The position numbers were made by a program, and so were the translations under genes. DNA of 64,000 nucleotides, from the NCBI GenBank assembly GCA_012295275.1, contig CM022672.1, positions 25,894,430 through 25,958,429 of the forward strand, written 5' to 3'. This DNA comes from Chrysomallon squamiferum (Eukaryota > Mollusca > Gastropoda > Neomphalida > Peltospiridae). This document shows, one piece after another, positions 35,390-48,100 of this stretch (its first letter is position 1; each line of letters begins with the position of its first letter). The notes beneath the pieces are model-generated. The model saw nothing but the letters and a program-made list of their open reading frames with translations, did no database searches and had not been told where the DNA came from.

Positions 35390-35760
35390 AACAAGTCATT
35401 GTCACACAAAGACAATTCAGTGTGCACACTTTGTGAATGTAAAAAGTATTTTGAAAAAGTTGCTGTCACACAAAATGATTTAGTGCACACTCTCCGAATG
35501 TAAAGAGTAATTTGAAAAAGTTGCTGTCACACTAGAAAATTCACTTTACCCTATGTGAATGTAAAGAGTAATTTGAAAAAGTTGTATCATACTAGACAGT
35601 TCAATGTAAGCTCTCTGTGAATGTAAATTGTAATATTAAAAAGTGACTGACACACTAGATAATTCAGTTTGTACACCTTTTGAATGTAAATAGTAATGTG
35701 AAGAAGTTGCTATCACACAAGACATTTCAGTCTGTTTTCCTTTTGAATGTAAATAGTTGC
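35390..35760. repeat. Diverged ~60-bp minisatellite, about six copies
   Basis: Units follow the plan AAGTTGCTGTCACACAA, GACAATTCAGTGTGCACACT, TTGTGAATGTAAAGAGTAAT, TTGAAA. Copies differ by 15-30 percent by eye, so the array is old. Confidence 0.9.
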
Positions 35761-38658
35761 TTTCCCAAATGCTGATTCAGTTTCTACTTATCCTCATTAT
35801 GCTGTTACTGTGGAAAAACTAACAAAAATCAAATTATTGATAATTAGAAGAAGAAAACTAGCTTTTTTGTAAATTTTGTTAAATTATATTTAGTTTGCCT
35901 ACTCATGCAATGCTCAGGTATGATTGATATTAAATGTATCTGAGATAACAAATCATTAAGGATATCATTTCACAAACTCATTTTTAATACATTTCAAATC
36001 TGAACTGTCTTTTTCAAAAAATCACTTCTGAATATTATATTTAATTAGATTTCATTATAGCTATTTAAAAGAAAAAAAAACATATGGTTACTCTACTTTA
36101 CAAAAAAACAGTCTGTTGCAATCAGTATATTAAAGTTATTAAATGATTAAAAATCACCAGTAAAAAAAGAAAAAGAAATCACCGCAAAAAAACTTTGTGT
36201 AAGTCCTGAGTTAACAAGGACCTTCAACCTTCACATTTGGCTTAATGTAATAATTAGCATTTTGTTACCAATAACAACAAGACCCCCTGCCATGTCCCCA
36301 CAGGGGCAATTAACTCTCAAGTTTCAGAATCTGATACCTGCTGCTTCCTGCATTAAACAAACAAGAAGTTCTGGCAACCTGAACAAAGATAGCAAGATGT
36401 AGAGATACAGAAAAAGAGATAAACACCACTCAGTCAAATGTCTGCTATAGATTTCAGTTTATTCAACAAAAAAAAAATTCTATTTCCCTTTATTGTAGTT
36501 TATGAAAATATAATTAAATATGTTTGAAATTATTCAGTTTTAGTAGATACTGAATTTAAAGTATATTTATAGATTTTAGTTTATGTAACATGTTGCTGTG
36601 AAAATTTATTTGTAAATTTAATTTTTTTCACATATTTTATTTGGAAATATATCCAAAATTTGCTACCAATTTCAGTGTAACAGTGAAAAATATCTTCCAG
36701 TATAGTTTCTAGATTTTTAGATAGGTCCTTTAATGCAACTGCAGTCATTATGTCATCTAAAAGTTATGCTATATGTTCATTTAAAAAAAAATATTTAGCA
36801 CTGGATGGAAGAGATTTATTTTAGGAAATTGTTTTTAGATAGAATTTTGGTATAATAATAGATTACTTTTATTTTTATGATGATTTTAGGTTTTATTAAA
36901 GACAAAAAAATGTCAAGTTAGAATTTAAATTTGATTTTAACCAGAAATTTAAACTGACTTTACAAAACTCAGCAGACATGAATCAAAGATTTACACACAA
37001 ATAATTAATTTTTTTTTTTTCTTTTATCACCAGTTATGAATTTCATATCATCATGTCACACAATAATATTACCCATCAAAACAATGTAAAAAAAAGACCA
37101 GGATTCATAAATTGTTTTGGACAGTATATTATTGACTATGAACCCAGACCCAAAAGGAACACCTCAGAGATAGTTCTGGACTCTGAGATAGGCCAACTCT
37201 CTCTCTCTGCTGGCATTCACTCAAGCTATTTAGAAATTGCCAGCCATGTTGAAAGATAAGAAAAGATGATTGCTGACAGCAATGATTTCCTAACAGCCAG
37301 AGATTCTGAGAAATCAACATGAAATGATGGACACGAAACAATCTCTGAAAATAACACAACTGTAAGCAGAACATTTCACACTGGGCTAGGTGGCAGGCAA
37401 CCCTCTTCAGAAGACTTCTAATAGTACTCTTAGACTGGAAGGTACAAGAAATATAATACTTTATTTAACGACTTACTCACCTGACATGTTCAATCTATGG
37501 TTAATGCCACATGGTTAATGACCTTTTTATTTTCAGAAGTTGCACTGAAGGTATAATTTCATTTCACAAGCAAAAGAAAGGGATAACAGATGACATCATA
37601 CAGCAGATCACTCTTTTTTATTAGCAGTGTCAGATCTTTTATTTAACCTTTCCCATAGACAGGAAAAAACAAACCATGAATTTTGAAAAGCCTGTCTTGA
37701 AATGCTAGATGGGACAGATTTGAGAAAATTTATAAATTTTAAACATGTCTGCATGAGGGAAAATGTTTGACTTTTATCTCTCTACACCATGAGAAGAATT
37801 TATAATTTCTTTCAGCATTTCTTAAATCGATAATGAAATTCAGTCACTTGTGAAAAAGAATTTCAAGATGATCATTAACTGTAACTAGCATTAATTTGAC
37901 CTCTTATTAACAAATAAATATTTTGTTAATTGTTGTGAATGTTTAGAAGTGTTGTGAAATAAATATGTTTAGCAAACTGATGTCAGCATGCAAGTCATAA
38001 AGTAAAGTTTTAGTAACAACAGAACAAAATTTAATATTCTTAATTACTTTTTTAATTAAATGACTATTTTGCTACATCATGTTGAACAGAAACTGTAAAG
38101 TAATGAATGGGAAGACAACAAAAGTATCAGTACAAATAATCCAGTTCACTTTCACTGCTTTGTAAAACTTTACCAATACTTTTATGAATTGATAAATAAA
38201 TAAATACTTAATGCTGATCTATATCTTAAGATGATTTATCTGAAAACAGGATTTGTTTATTATCAGTTCTTTCATAAAAGTCAGTATACAGTGATGGGCT
38301 AGCACTCAGATTGTTAAGTTTATAAACTTTGTGAAGAAAATTTTATAAATTTTAAAAATTGAAGAAGAAAAATGAACAAAAGATCTTGAAAAATAATTTT
38401 CATTTGTTCCAAAAATTCTCTCAAGTCTTGCTACTATGTTTATCAATTCTATCACTGAAAGGAAAAGAAATCCTGCTTATATCTTGTGCCAAACATGATA
38501 ACAAAAATGGCTGCCAACAACAAATGGCAGACGTCTGTTGGCAGAAGTGAAAGACCTCTGCGAGTCTGAAAAGGCAAAATTAACAAGATACACGTATCAG
38601 TGGTGACCTATGCACAACACCACACTACTGACTTTCACCTGACATTTCTGCTGCTTAC
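35761..38658. other. Non-coding stretch
   Basis: Ordinary AT-rich DNA with few repeats. At 37053-37374 frames of 68 codons (plus) and 81 codons (minus) overlap on opposite strands; neither shows a family I recognise. 38359-38550 has a 63-codon frame, also unrecognised. Confidence 0.45.
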
Positions 38659-38741
38659 CTGCGAAACTACTGGGGTGTGTGTGATTCTCACTTGAAGCTG
38701 GCATTTCGAAAAACATTGTGTTTGTGTGCTGAAGATTAATA
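38659..38741 (-). other. Candidate minus-strand exon with an ATG, low confidence
   Basis: It is bounded by acceptor-like ATATCTTACAG (ending at 38742) and a strong donor TTCGCAG/GTAAGC at 38659/38658. An ATG at 38716 opens 19 codons (MFFEMPASSENHTHPSSFA) in phase 1. Joining directly to the 5269 acceptor would run into the TGA upstream of the main start. It would then act as a uORF-bearing 5'UTR exon rather than adding an N-terminus. Donor-like motifs are common in this DNA, so chance is possible. Confidence 0.25.
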
Positions 38742-41700
38742 CTGTAAGATATTTTCTCACAGCCTCTCAGTGACAAAAAACCTCTGCTTGATGGATTGTG
38801 CAGGAAGGCTTGGTGCAAACTGTGATCTAGTTACTACTTTGTTTACACCATTCCCCTTGTATGTTAAAACAAGGCCAGCCAATTAAATAATGGCAAGGCA
38901 GATCCACAGTCCCCTCCCCCAGGGACCAGAACCTTATGGTCTAGCTAGTTGATGGCATTTTACAATACAAGATAATTAAACTGACTGAAAGTCTAATTCA
39001 ATAAACAGAAATGGCCATTTATAATCTAATTATAAACTTTTTATTTTTATTTTTGTTGTTAAAAAAGAATGTTCAGCTGTTGAGTTTAGAATGGAATTGG
39101 TCAATTCAAAAACATCTATGTGTATATTTTGATATGAATGAAAGTAAATATATATATTTGAAAATTCAAATGCAACATATAATACAAATTAAAACAACAT
39201 ATTATAATAGTTATAATTTGTGTGTGTGTGTATGTACACACACAGATATACACACCCACACATACATGATGGATATATATATATATATATATATATAAAA
39301 GACCTGTTTGTAGTTGTTTATCTTTGTGTATAATTATATATTTAAAACTTTTTTTCTTATTTTGGTCAGTTTCTAAAAGCACTGAAAAGTAACCAAATAC
39401 AATCACTAATCTAATTCCACCTCAACCATCCCAGACTTTTCTTTTTTCAGAAATAAAAAAAAACAACTTCAGACTTCACAGAATCTAGTGCTGTTGATAC
39501 ATTTTACATAAACATTCTCAGCTGAAGAAAATGCCAATCATGAAACCTCATATCTTGGCTACACTGCTGAGAAGTATATCTGCTTTGTGCATTAATAACA
39601 TACTCTATCAATTATAACCAGGAATGGATCAACAGGTGACCCCCTGTAACCGCTTGTTTACTGTGATGCTTTTTCCATCAGAAATGACCTTGTTTATATT
39701 TCCCATCATAAAACTGCTACTGGGAGATAGCAAGTTTGAGATAGTTTTTTTTTTTTTTTTTTAGGGGGGGGGATATATTAGCATGTTCAGTTTCCTTTCA
39801 TATGAAGATAAAAGATTTTTTTTTTTTGTATAAATATTGCACACGGAACTAAGTACATCTAGTGCATAGCATGCACACACACATACAAACACCTGTACAT
39901 ATAAATACTTATAAGCACATACACATATATATCAGACATACATACACATTCATACTCATATACCCATTCACACTTGTACATATGAGTAATATTTAAATAT
40001 ACAAAGACATACACAGAAGACACAAACATATGCTCTTGTAGATATACATACACAAAAATGTAGAACAACATACAATTAATAAAAGTGTAAATAAATACTG
40101 ACAAAACATATTTTTCAACAAAAAAAATAATAATATTAATAAAATTTAATAGCATTATATTTAGAAGAAATAACTGGGTTTAATTAACATCAGGAACATC
40201 TTCACTAGGTCAACAAAGTTATCTGCTGAATGATTCATGTGTGTGTGAAAAATGTCTTCTGTTTAAAAACAGAAATAAACTTAAAATTATAAAAAACATG
40301 TATATAACTTATTATATCACTGATCATCTGCTGTATTCAAAATCTTATTTATTTAAATTTAATAGTACTGCTGGAATTCTGGCATGGAGGTTCTTGGATC
40401 TTTGTAAACATTAAACATATATGAAAAACAAATTATTTATATAGTCTGAAAAATATATATATTTTTTTAAAAATCAGTAATATTATAATTATTATTTATA
40501 TATAAATGAATGAATTATTTAAAATGCTATGCATGTTTTAATGGTTATTATTATTATTATTTATTACTATGTTTTTCGTGATACTGATGTTAATGATAAG
40601 AGAGGAAATCAACCCTCAGGAACATTTTTATTAGTACATGTGTTCATTTATAACTAGTTATTAATTTTTAAGATAATTTCAGTAGAATGTTAATTTACAA
40701 ATCTTTAATTTTCTATTTACTGGTGTCAGATTATTATTTTTGATTTGATTTTGTTTTTTTAATTGTTTATTTTAATCATCAAGTCAATTCTATTTTGTAA
40801 CTTTTTATGTAGTATTAAACACACATACATATTTTTTTCTTTGTTTCTTTTTTTTTAATGGTTTTAAAAAGATAAAATAATGATTTTAAACTATTAATTA
40901 AGGAAAATAAAACAATCAATGTAACAGCAATATCCTATTATATCAAAATGAGGATTTAAAATGTTCTGATAACACTGAAGAAGCCTATACAAGAGTGCAA
41001 GACTGATACAGAAAAATCCCCAAATCTCCATGTAATTTGAACGCTACTGATTTACTGGTACACAGAAGTGGCAATAAAGAAGATTTATCATTTAATCATT
41101 TAGCTTCAGCTGGTCATTCTCAGGAGCCACTGGTCAGTCTGGTCATCAAAATCCATATATGTAACTCATATGGAACAAAAGCAAATTGACAGCAGACAAT
41201 GCTATCAGTCTGAAAAGCTGGCTTGTTCTGTTTGTTTAATCCTAATATCAACACTAGGCACTACGTTTTCAATTACACTGTATGATGGAGTCCAGTGAAA
41301 CAAAGCCAGCAGTTTAGTTACGTATTCTCTAAGGGTTTATTTTATGATGTTATTAACCTTTTTTTAAATTTTTATTATTTTTTAATTACTTAGAAAGAAT
41401 GGACTGTATACAATCTTTTTCAAACTCTCTTTTGCATTATTATGACTTTATACCAAATTATTATACAACTACTACTAATGATGATGATTTTGATGATCTT
41501 GATGATGGTAATAAATAAAGAAATAAAAACAAATCAGAAAAAAACAGGATGTTTTGTTTTTTCTTTGTTTTCAATATGTAAATAATAATGATGATGATGA
41601 TTATGATGATAACAAAAACTAGAAAAGAAAAAAAAAGAGAAAAGACCATTATTCAAGCAAATATTTTAGTTGAACACTTCATTAATTTCTTTTCTGACAG

Positions 41701-42395
41701 ATACTAAACATGAATTATTCAGATTCCAGGGACCACACTATTGTCAGAATGAAGAATCTGGTAAAATTCTCCATTTTCCATGAACTGAGACAATCAAATG
41801 CGGGAGCTGATTAGCTGTGATGTGATATGGCTGTGATCACCAATTACATGCAATTATTAACACAACAGTCCAGATTTCAACAAACTGTCCACTGAGCCAG
41901 CAGTCTGGCTTCAATTACCTCCTGAGTCATTAGCCGTGTTCTATTAAAGGCACTTTCACACACATTAACTTGCTGCAACAATCAAACATGTCTAGTTATT
42001 CCTATTTATCTGTCATGAATGGAATATGTTAAAGTTATTATTAACTATATAAAATCATTAGGATTTTTTTCTTCTGTTACATAACAGATGTGTGTTAAAA
42101 TTGTGGTGTTAAGGAAAGTTGATTAGTGTGAATAGAGCTTTAGGATTGGCTTGGAGACAAAGAAGACTGAAACTAGAGCTAAACACAGATGTCTCACAAG
42201 GAAAATATCTTCAATATGTCCACCATGTGCGCCATGTCTGTGTGTGAAAAATGTGTTTTTATCTGACATTTGTTTAAAAACAGGAAATAAACTTTAACAA
42301 ATAAATATAGTAGTGGGCAATAAACAGAAACTGCTCAAAATATAAGGTATTAGGTTTCTGATGTAACTATAAAAACAAACGTATTATTTTGATTA
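38742..42395. other. Non-coding stretch with microsatellites
   Basis: (GT)n/(CA)n/(TA)n at 39212-39297, T18-AG9 at about 39745-39772, CATA-rich DNA at 39870-40060, GAT-type tracts at 41458-41605. No exon recognised. Confidence 0.5.
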
Positions 42396-42715
42396 TGATG
42401 ATTTTTATGATGATGATGATGATGATGATGAACATTATTTTATGTTAGTATTATTATTATTATTATAATAACAGTAGTAGCAACAACTACAGTAGTAGCA
42501 GTTGTAGTAGTGAGAAAAATAATAGTATTGTTGTAGCAGTAGTAATAGCAGTAATAGAGTGTTGTTGTTACAGCAGACCTAGCAGTGGTAGTAATAGTGG
42601 TTGTAGTAATAGTAATAGTATTAGCACCAATAATAACAACAATAGTACAAGTATTAATAACAACTACCACTACTACAATACTGCTACTACTACTACTACT
42701 ACTACTAAAAGTTTG
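42396..42715. repeat. (GAT)n followed by mixed TAG/CAG/TAT trinucleotides
   Basis: A pure GAT tract at about 42408-42432, then 250 bases of irregular GTA/AGC/ATA units ending in (CTA)n. Confidence 0.9.
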
Positions 42716-42988
42716 AAGGACAGTTAATAAATTTCTGTTGATAATTAATCAAAAGACAGACTGTGATAAATGGCAGGACCATCAAAATTTGCTGTAATGA
42801 TTATTACAAATGTCATGGCTGACTGAATGTAATTAATAATTATCTGAATGTCATACGGTTTCTAATTTCCTTTAGGCAAATGTTACAGTAACAATCCACA
42901 TAACAAGCTGAATGTTATCTGTGATCAAAATAACAAAGTAAAATAAATATTAATTCCTCACAAAAACGTATTTCTACAGTCATGATTA

Positions 42989-43020
<32 letters not shown>

Positions 43021-44649
43021 GATCAATACCAGTGCTATTATTATTTTTATTGTTATCATTTATTACTAATATAATGTAGTAATTATTATTATTAGTGCTA
43101 TGATTAGTGTTGTTATTGTTTTTCTAAATCTTTGTAATTAATATTATTAGTTTTCAGGATATATTATGTTTTTTGTTAGGATGAATTTAAAATAGTCTTT
43201 ATAAAAGAAACAAAGAAAAAGGGTAGGCTATTAAATTAAAATTAAACAAATTTGGAAACAGGAAATAAAAAAATTATATATTTAGGAAAACAACTAAGAA
43301 ATGAAAAGAGTGTAATAAATTACATACCATGGGGCATTCTTTAGAATAGAAATTAAATTCAAATATCTGAAAATGATGTCTGAAAAATATTGGAAAAACA
43401 ACATTTTATGAAAGTAATAAAGAAACAATCAAACTGGAACACTTTTTAAAATCAAAACACATGCCAAAGTCCAGATGAAAAAGATGTATGAGTTATCTTA
43501 AACAAAACAAAAAATATCAATCTGTATCTATCTATCTATATATGCATGAATGCATGTGTGTGTGTCTATAAATATGATCTTATATAATGGGAACTGAATA
43601 TAACAGGTAATAAACTAAATGCATGTTAAAGATCAGCATATGATAACACTTTAAAAAAGTAATAAACAAAAATATTTATGCAAATTAGGTACTAGTAATA
43701 AAAAGATTTTTAAAGAAAAAAATGTTAAATAAAACAATCAAAGAAAAAGAAGGCCAAAGGAATATTCTGAATAACACAATATTTATGCAAATAAAAGTAA
43801 TAAAATTATTTTACAAAATGACAGAAGAAAGAAATTCTGAGATGACCTGTTGACCACTAAGTGGACAAAGGACATGAGTAACATGAACTATGTGATAATG
43901 TCCACACTACAGGAATCATCTTGACATTTTTTTTTGTAACTTATCTGTACCCCTACTCCTCACATAACATACCTGTCAGTCCCCACCTGCTCATCTGTCA
44001 CCCAGCAACCAATCAACAGGTGTTGTCTGTAAACCACCCATCATGTTCAACAGGTATCTCTAGTTCACAGCACCAAGTCCTGAGGCTCTTGGTCCATTGT
44101 AATGAAAGAAACCTGTCATCATTTCTATCTGCAGAAACAAAATAACAATAAATGTGCTGCTGACATGAAACTGTACTAAATAGTTGAAAATAGTTAACTT
44201 CCATAATTTACATACATATAGACATACACACACACACACACATACATACATACATACCTAGCTCCCTAGATACCTATCTACCTACCTACCTACATATACA
44301 TTTCTCAATTTAAAAAAAAAATGTTTTATACAAATTTGTAAATCCTAATTTTGATGTAAGTTGAACAACAAGTAAAAATAAATTAATTTAAAAAAATAAT
44401 AATAATTAAAAATAAATATTTAAATGAACATTGAATTTTTTTTTTACAGCTTTGTAAATCCTAATTTTGATGTAAGTTGAATAAGAATTAAACATAAATT
44501 AATTAATAAAATAATAATAATTAAAAATAAATATTTAAAAGAATATTGAAAATATTGAAGCCAAAGTTGATTAATGTCACTGAAAAAAGAATACACATGA
44601 TGTATTTTTAATATTTAATTCTGATCAAGCATATTCTTATTTATTCAAG
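42716..44649. other. Non-coding stretch, end of the CpG-poor block
   Basis: (ATT)n at 42987-43020 and further TTA-rich DNA to 43090. CATA/CCTA tract at 44225-44302. 43921-44150 is slightly GC-richer with overlapping opposite-strand frames of no recognised family. CpG becomes frequent again from about 44.65 kb. Confidence 0.5.
44336..44551. repeat. Direct duplication, 116-bp offset
   Basis: TTGTAAATCCTAATTTTGAT and the following GTAAGTTGAA recur at 44336 and 44452. Each is followed by ATAATAATAATTAAAAATAA and ATATTTAAA. The copies are joined by a T-run ending ACAG. Confidence 0.9.
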
Positions 44650-45762
44650 ACAAAACGTGTTTGTTCTTATTTAACCTACATTTTCACGTTATTCAATTAT
44701 TAAATTATTATTTATTGAATTAAAAATCTTTTTGTGTGAACCTTTTAAGAAATAGTAATCAAATGACAAATAATTTACTTATATCATATTTCAGTAAAAT
44801 GCTAAAAACTGATAATTGAAATCATTACACAATAATGGTAACGCTCATTATAAAGGGAGATAATCAGGAGGCAAGTTGTAACATTCGAAGTTTCTACTAT
44901 TTTCTGTAAGTGTGATTTTAATTAATAAATTATTTATCAAATCTATATTTGAATCATTTAGCAAAATATAAAATTAAACAAAAGGAATTAGTAAAAAAAA
45001 AAAAAAAAAAAAAAAAATGGTGATCAAACCCCAAAGAGTTATTTCCCATTAATATAAATAAACTAGTTTTAATACATGAAAACTTTTTTTTTTTTTTTTT
45101 TTTTGTTTTTACAAAAGTTGCTACTACACTAGAAAAATAATTTTACATTACAAAATAATTAGAAAGAAGTAATATGGAAATAAAATAAAACTTTTTGAAA
45201 CTGAGACAAGTAACATGGGAACATTTTTACGTAAATAAACAAAATTTAACAAAATAAAAATAAAGAGAGGATGACGTTAAATTAAGAAAAAGTCCTTTTT
45301 AAAAATATTTTGTTATAAAGTAAGATTGGTAGAAACTGAAGATATTGCCGAAATTCAGTCAGCGAATGAATTAGTGCAAAATAGTGAAACAATTTAATAA
45401 TTATGTTATTATAATCCTGCACTGATCTTTTGTCTCTTAATATATTAATTCTATATTTTGTATTTTTTTTTTTAATTTATTTATTTATTTACTTATTATT
45501 TTGCTGGTGTCGTATCATAAACAAAATAATTTATGTATATTTCGCCGAGAAGCTCATTTTTCGAGTAATAATTATACCACTGGTAGTAATTTGGCTCAAC
45601 ACAGTAATGATCTATTTTAGTTTTAAGATGCTTTTTGATCGTAGTCGACTGTTCTAAACCAGTCTAGTACAGGAAGCCAGTGTAAACAAATCTATGTTCG
45701 AAAGGAAGCTGACAAAAGTTCTGTTTATGTTATTCTGAGGTGCGCGAGGAACTAAATTAATG
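44650..45762. promoter_or_regulatory. Candidate bidirectional promoter region between the two genes
   Basis: CpG returns to normal frequency here (clusters near 45340-45365, 45487-45560, 45640-45750, including GGTGCGCGAGG), between a CpG-depleted block on the left and the CpG-depleted UBOX5 body on the right. It includes an A run at 44993-45017 and a T run at 45085-45104, possible nucleosome-free tracts. No TATA box can be assigned with confidence in such AT-rich DNA. The promoter role is inferred from position and composition. Confidence 0.45.
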
Positions 45763-46186
45763 GTAAATTAGCAAATAAGATATCTTGTGATTAATATTAT
45801 ATTTTAAAGCACTAGTAGCAAGTTTTAAAAGGATTTACTGCGGTTGTTTTATCTATATTCCTCCCGCAATTTTAGAACACCGATACTTGAATGCAAAACG
45901 GTGAAAACCATTTTATTTCACCTCATTATTATTATTTTTGTGTACGTTTTTTTTGACACAGATTTTTCGATAGTTAAGTTACTAACTCACATTTTCTTGT
46001 ATATAATAATTTTCTGTTCCATATATTTTTAAGCATAAAGTATTGTAACAACATTAACAAAATGGTGATCATAGGAATTAACTGATTTATAAATATATAA
46101 TAATGTGCATATTTTCATTATTTTTGTATTTCTTATTTTTTTTTATTTTTTATTTTATAAAATGTTTTTATTATAATTTTTTGCAG
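45763..46186 (+). other. Probable 5'UTR intron of the UBOX5/RNF37 gene
   Basis: A donor-like AATG/GTAAAT at 45763 and an acceptor-like ATTTTTTGCAG ending at 46186 flank an AT-rich stretch. The upstream exon would end in the CpG-normal region, and the next exon would start at 46187. Whether 46187-46477 is all UTR or contains a further short intron (GTAAGA near 46414 to TTAAAG at 46466) is unclear. Confidence 0.4.
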
Positions 46187-46477
46187 CGTATTAAATATGC
46201 TTCATCATGGAGATTCAACACACGGATGTACATCACTTAAAAGAAATTTCTGCTTTCATGAAGATTGCATAACTGAATTTTATAAAATGTGAACAAACAT
46301 GGATTCCTGTTATAGTCAGCTGTGATATATAATTGCATTTAACTATTCTTCACTTATACATTTTATTTCAAAATTTATTTTTGTATTTTCATCCATATAT
46401 TTATTTATTTTTGTAAGAGTCAAACTTTATTTTATAATTTTCTGTAATAATTTTTTTTTTTTAAAGTAATTATAAAA

Positions 46478-48100
46478 ATGTTAATAGATTTTTGTCACTG
46501 GAGTGTTGAAACGTCTGTTACTTGTAGTTGTGTATCATCAGATGGATATGATGTCGAAAATTTGATGTCAAAAAATTTTGTTCAGAAAAATAAAGGCTTT
46601 CTAGCAGAGAGGTTTATCAAGCCACCTGTTAGCATAACATTTGCTTTTCCCTGCTCAATAAACATCCATCGAGTTGTCATCAATCCAATTCTTGGCTTAC
46701 AGAAGTCATCAGGTCTTGAGGTGTTCACAAAAACAAAAAAAGTAACATCATCATGGCTTCTTGGCACGGACAGGTCCAATCAGAATGATGACGATCAGGA
46801 AACTCCAATCCTTGTTGGACGAATTTACATGAAGAATCCAGCTGTTGTATGTTTTGTCAGTCCATCATTCTGGGCCTCTCCACCTTACAGGATTGAAGAC
46901 TGCGATCTCTCTGACTATGAACATGTGGTTGACATGAAGCACAGTTACGGCACCTCTCTAGTCAGCCATTTGTCCATTAGGATTACAAAGACATTTGATA
47001 GTTTGATTCCTGGCATCAGATCTGTGGCTGTATTTGGACAGCCATCAAACAAGTACAGTAAATTTATTCATGAAAAGCTTTTCAGTCATTATGTTAACTC
47101 TTTAAATCTTCAGTCCTCTGTACCTGTGAAAGTTACTGATTCTGAAAATCCTATTGCCAAGTCAGTGACAGACACTAACATACGTTCACAAGAATTACAT
47201 AAACAGGCAATAGAGTGTTCTGCAAAGTTTGAGATACCAGAAGAGTTTGTTGATCCTATAACTTGTGAAGTGATGGCTCTTCCAACTCTTCTTCCCTGTG
47301 GGAAGTCCATAGACAACAGAACTTTAGAAAAATACATAGAAAACGAGGCTACATACGGGCGACTTCCAAATGATCCTTTCACAGGTGTTGCCTTTAGTTC
47401 TGAAAATTTCCCAGTGCCAAACAACTCACTCAAAGCTAGAATTGATCAATTTCTTCTGAAACATGGGAATGAAGACTTGGTTAAATCTGCTCCAAGAACT
47501 TTGGGTAGAGAGAAAAACTTGTTTTCCAGTACCAGTAACAAAATGTCATTTACATCAAACATTAAAAAGTTACCAGCAGCTGAGAGTGAAATATTACCAG
47601 TTTCAAAGGACACATCAAAAACCACACCTCATATTATCTCAGGAACACTAAAAGGTATTTCCACTAACAAAAGGAAAAGTGAAGTCTCTCAAACATCCAC
47701 AAGTAGACTTAAACTAGCAAGACTAGAATCAAGTAAAAATACACCGACTACTGTAAATGACGATGTCGCTCTGATATCACACAGAACTAAACTAGACAGC
47801 AGCCTCAATGAAGCTATGTCAGTGCTAGACAATCTGCCATCATTTACAAACACAACATCATCAGCTGGCAACAACACTGACAATGTCGCTGTTGCTGATG
47901 TCAAAGAGAAAGTCTGTGTGAACTGTGGAACTTGCACTTCTTCTTCCCCTCTCTATCAGCTTGTATGTGGTCACTGTATTTGTAGAGTTTGTTTGTTTAA
48001 AATCCAGCATTCGGAGTCTGGTGATGTTAGACACTCTGTCAGATGTCCTAGCTGTAATCAAATAAGCAACAGAAGTGATGTATGCAGAATATTTGAATAA
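46478..48100 (+). CDS. UBOX5: U-box domain-containing protein 5 / RING finger protein 37 homologue (E3 ubiquitin ligase)
   Basis: Complete 540-codon frame. The vertebrate protein is about the same length, and colinear similarity runs from the N-terminus (SSDGYDVENLMS, FIKPPVSITFAFP) to the end. Residues about 252-330 form the U-box (PEEFVDPITCEVMALPTLLP, then NDPFTGVAF and SLKARIDQFLL). SLNEAMSVLDNLPSFT at 442-457 matches a conserved linker motif of the family. A C-terminal C3HC4 RING has all eight ligands: C480, C483, C497, H499, C502, C505, C523, C526. A basic NKRKSEV stretch could be a nuclear localisation signal. The family transfers ubiquitin with E2 enzymes (UBE2L3-type) and is described as nuclear in mammals. 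The ATG is chosen because an in-frame TAA lies at 46448-46450 with no other ATG between, and the first residues align with the family. The whole CDS is in one exon. CpG is about 10 per kb, depleted as in a methylated gene body. Confidence 0.97.
   Translation: MLIDFCHWSVETSVTCSCVSSDGYDVENLMSKNFVQKNKGFLAERFIKPPVSITFAFPCSINIHRVVINPILGLQKSSGLEVFTKTKKVTSSWLLGTDRSNQNDDDQETPILVGRIYMKNPAVVCFVSPSFWASPPYRIEDCDLSDYEHVVDMKHSYGTSLVSHLSIRITKTFDSLIPGIRSVAVFGQPSNKYSKFIHEKLFSHYVNSLNLQSSVPVKVTDSENPIAKSVTDTNIRSQELHKQAIECSAKFEIPEEFVDPITCEVMALPTLLPCGKSIDNRTLEKYIENEATYGRLPNDPFTGVAFSSENFPVPNNSLKARIDQFLLKHGNEDLVKSAPRTLGREKNLFSSTSNKMSFTSNIKKLPAAESEILPVSKDTSKTTPHIISGTLKGISTNKRKSEVSQTSTSRLKLARLESSKNTPTTVNDDVALISHRTKLDSSLNEAMSVLDNLPSFTNTTSSAGNNTDNVAVADVKEKVCVNCGTCTSSSPLYQLVCGHCICRVCLFKIQHSESGDVRHSVRCPSCNQISNRSDVCRIFE

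Noticed and set aside
37053-37374. Opposite-strand frames of 68 and 81 codons
   Set aside because: They overlap on both strands, with no splice signals or family resemblance to choose either.
46582-48061. Minus-strand and alternative frames inside UBOX5
   Set aside because: They lie opposite or out of frame with a clear, conserved 540-codon protein.
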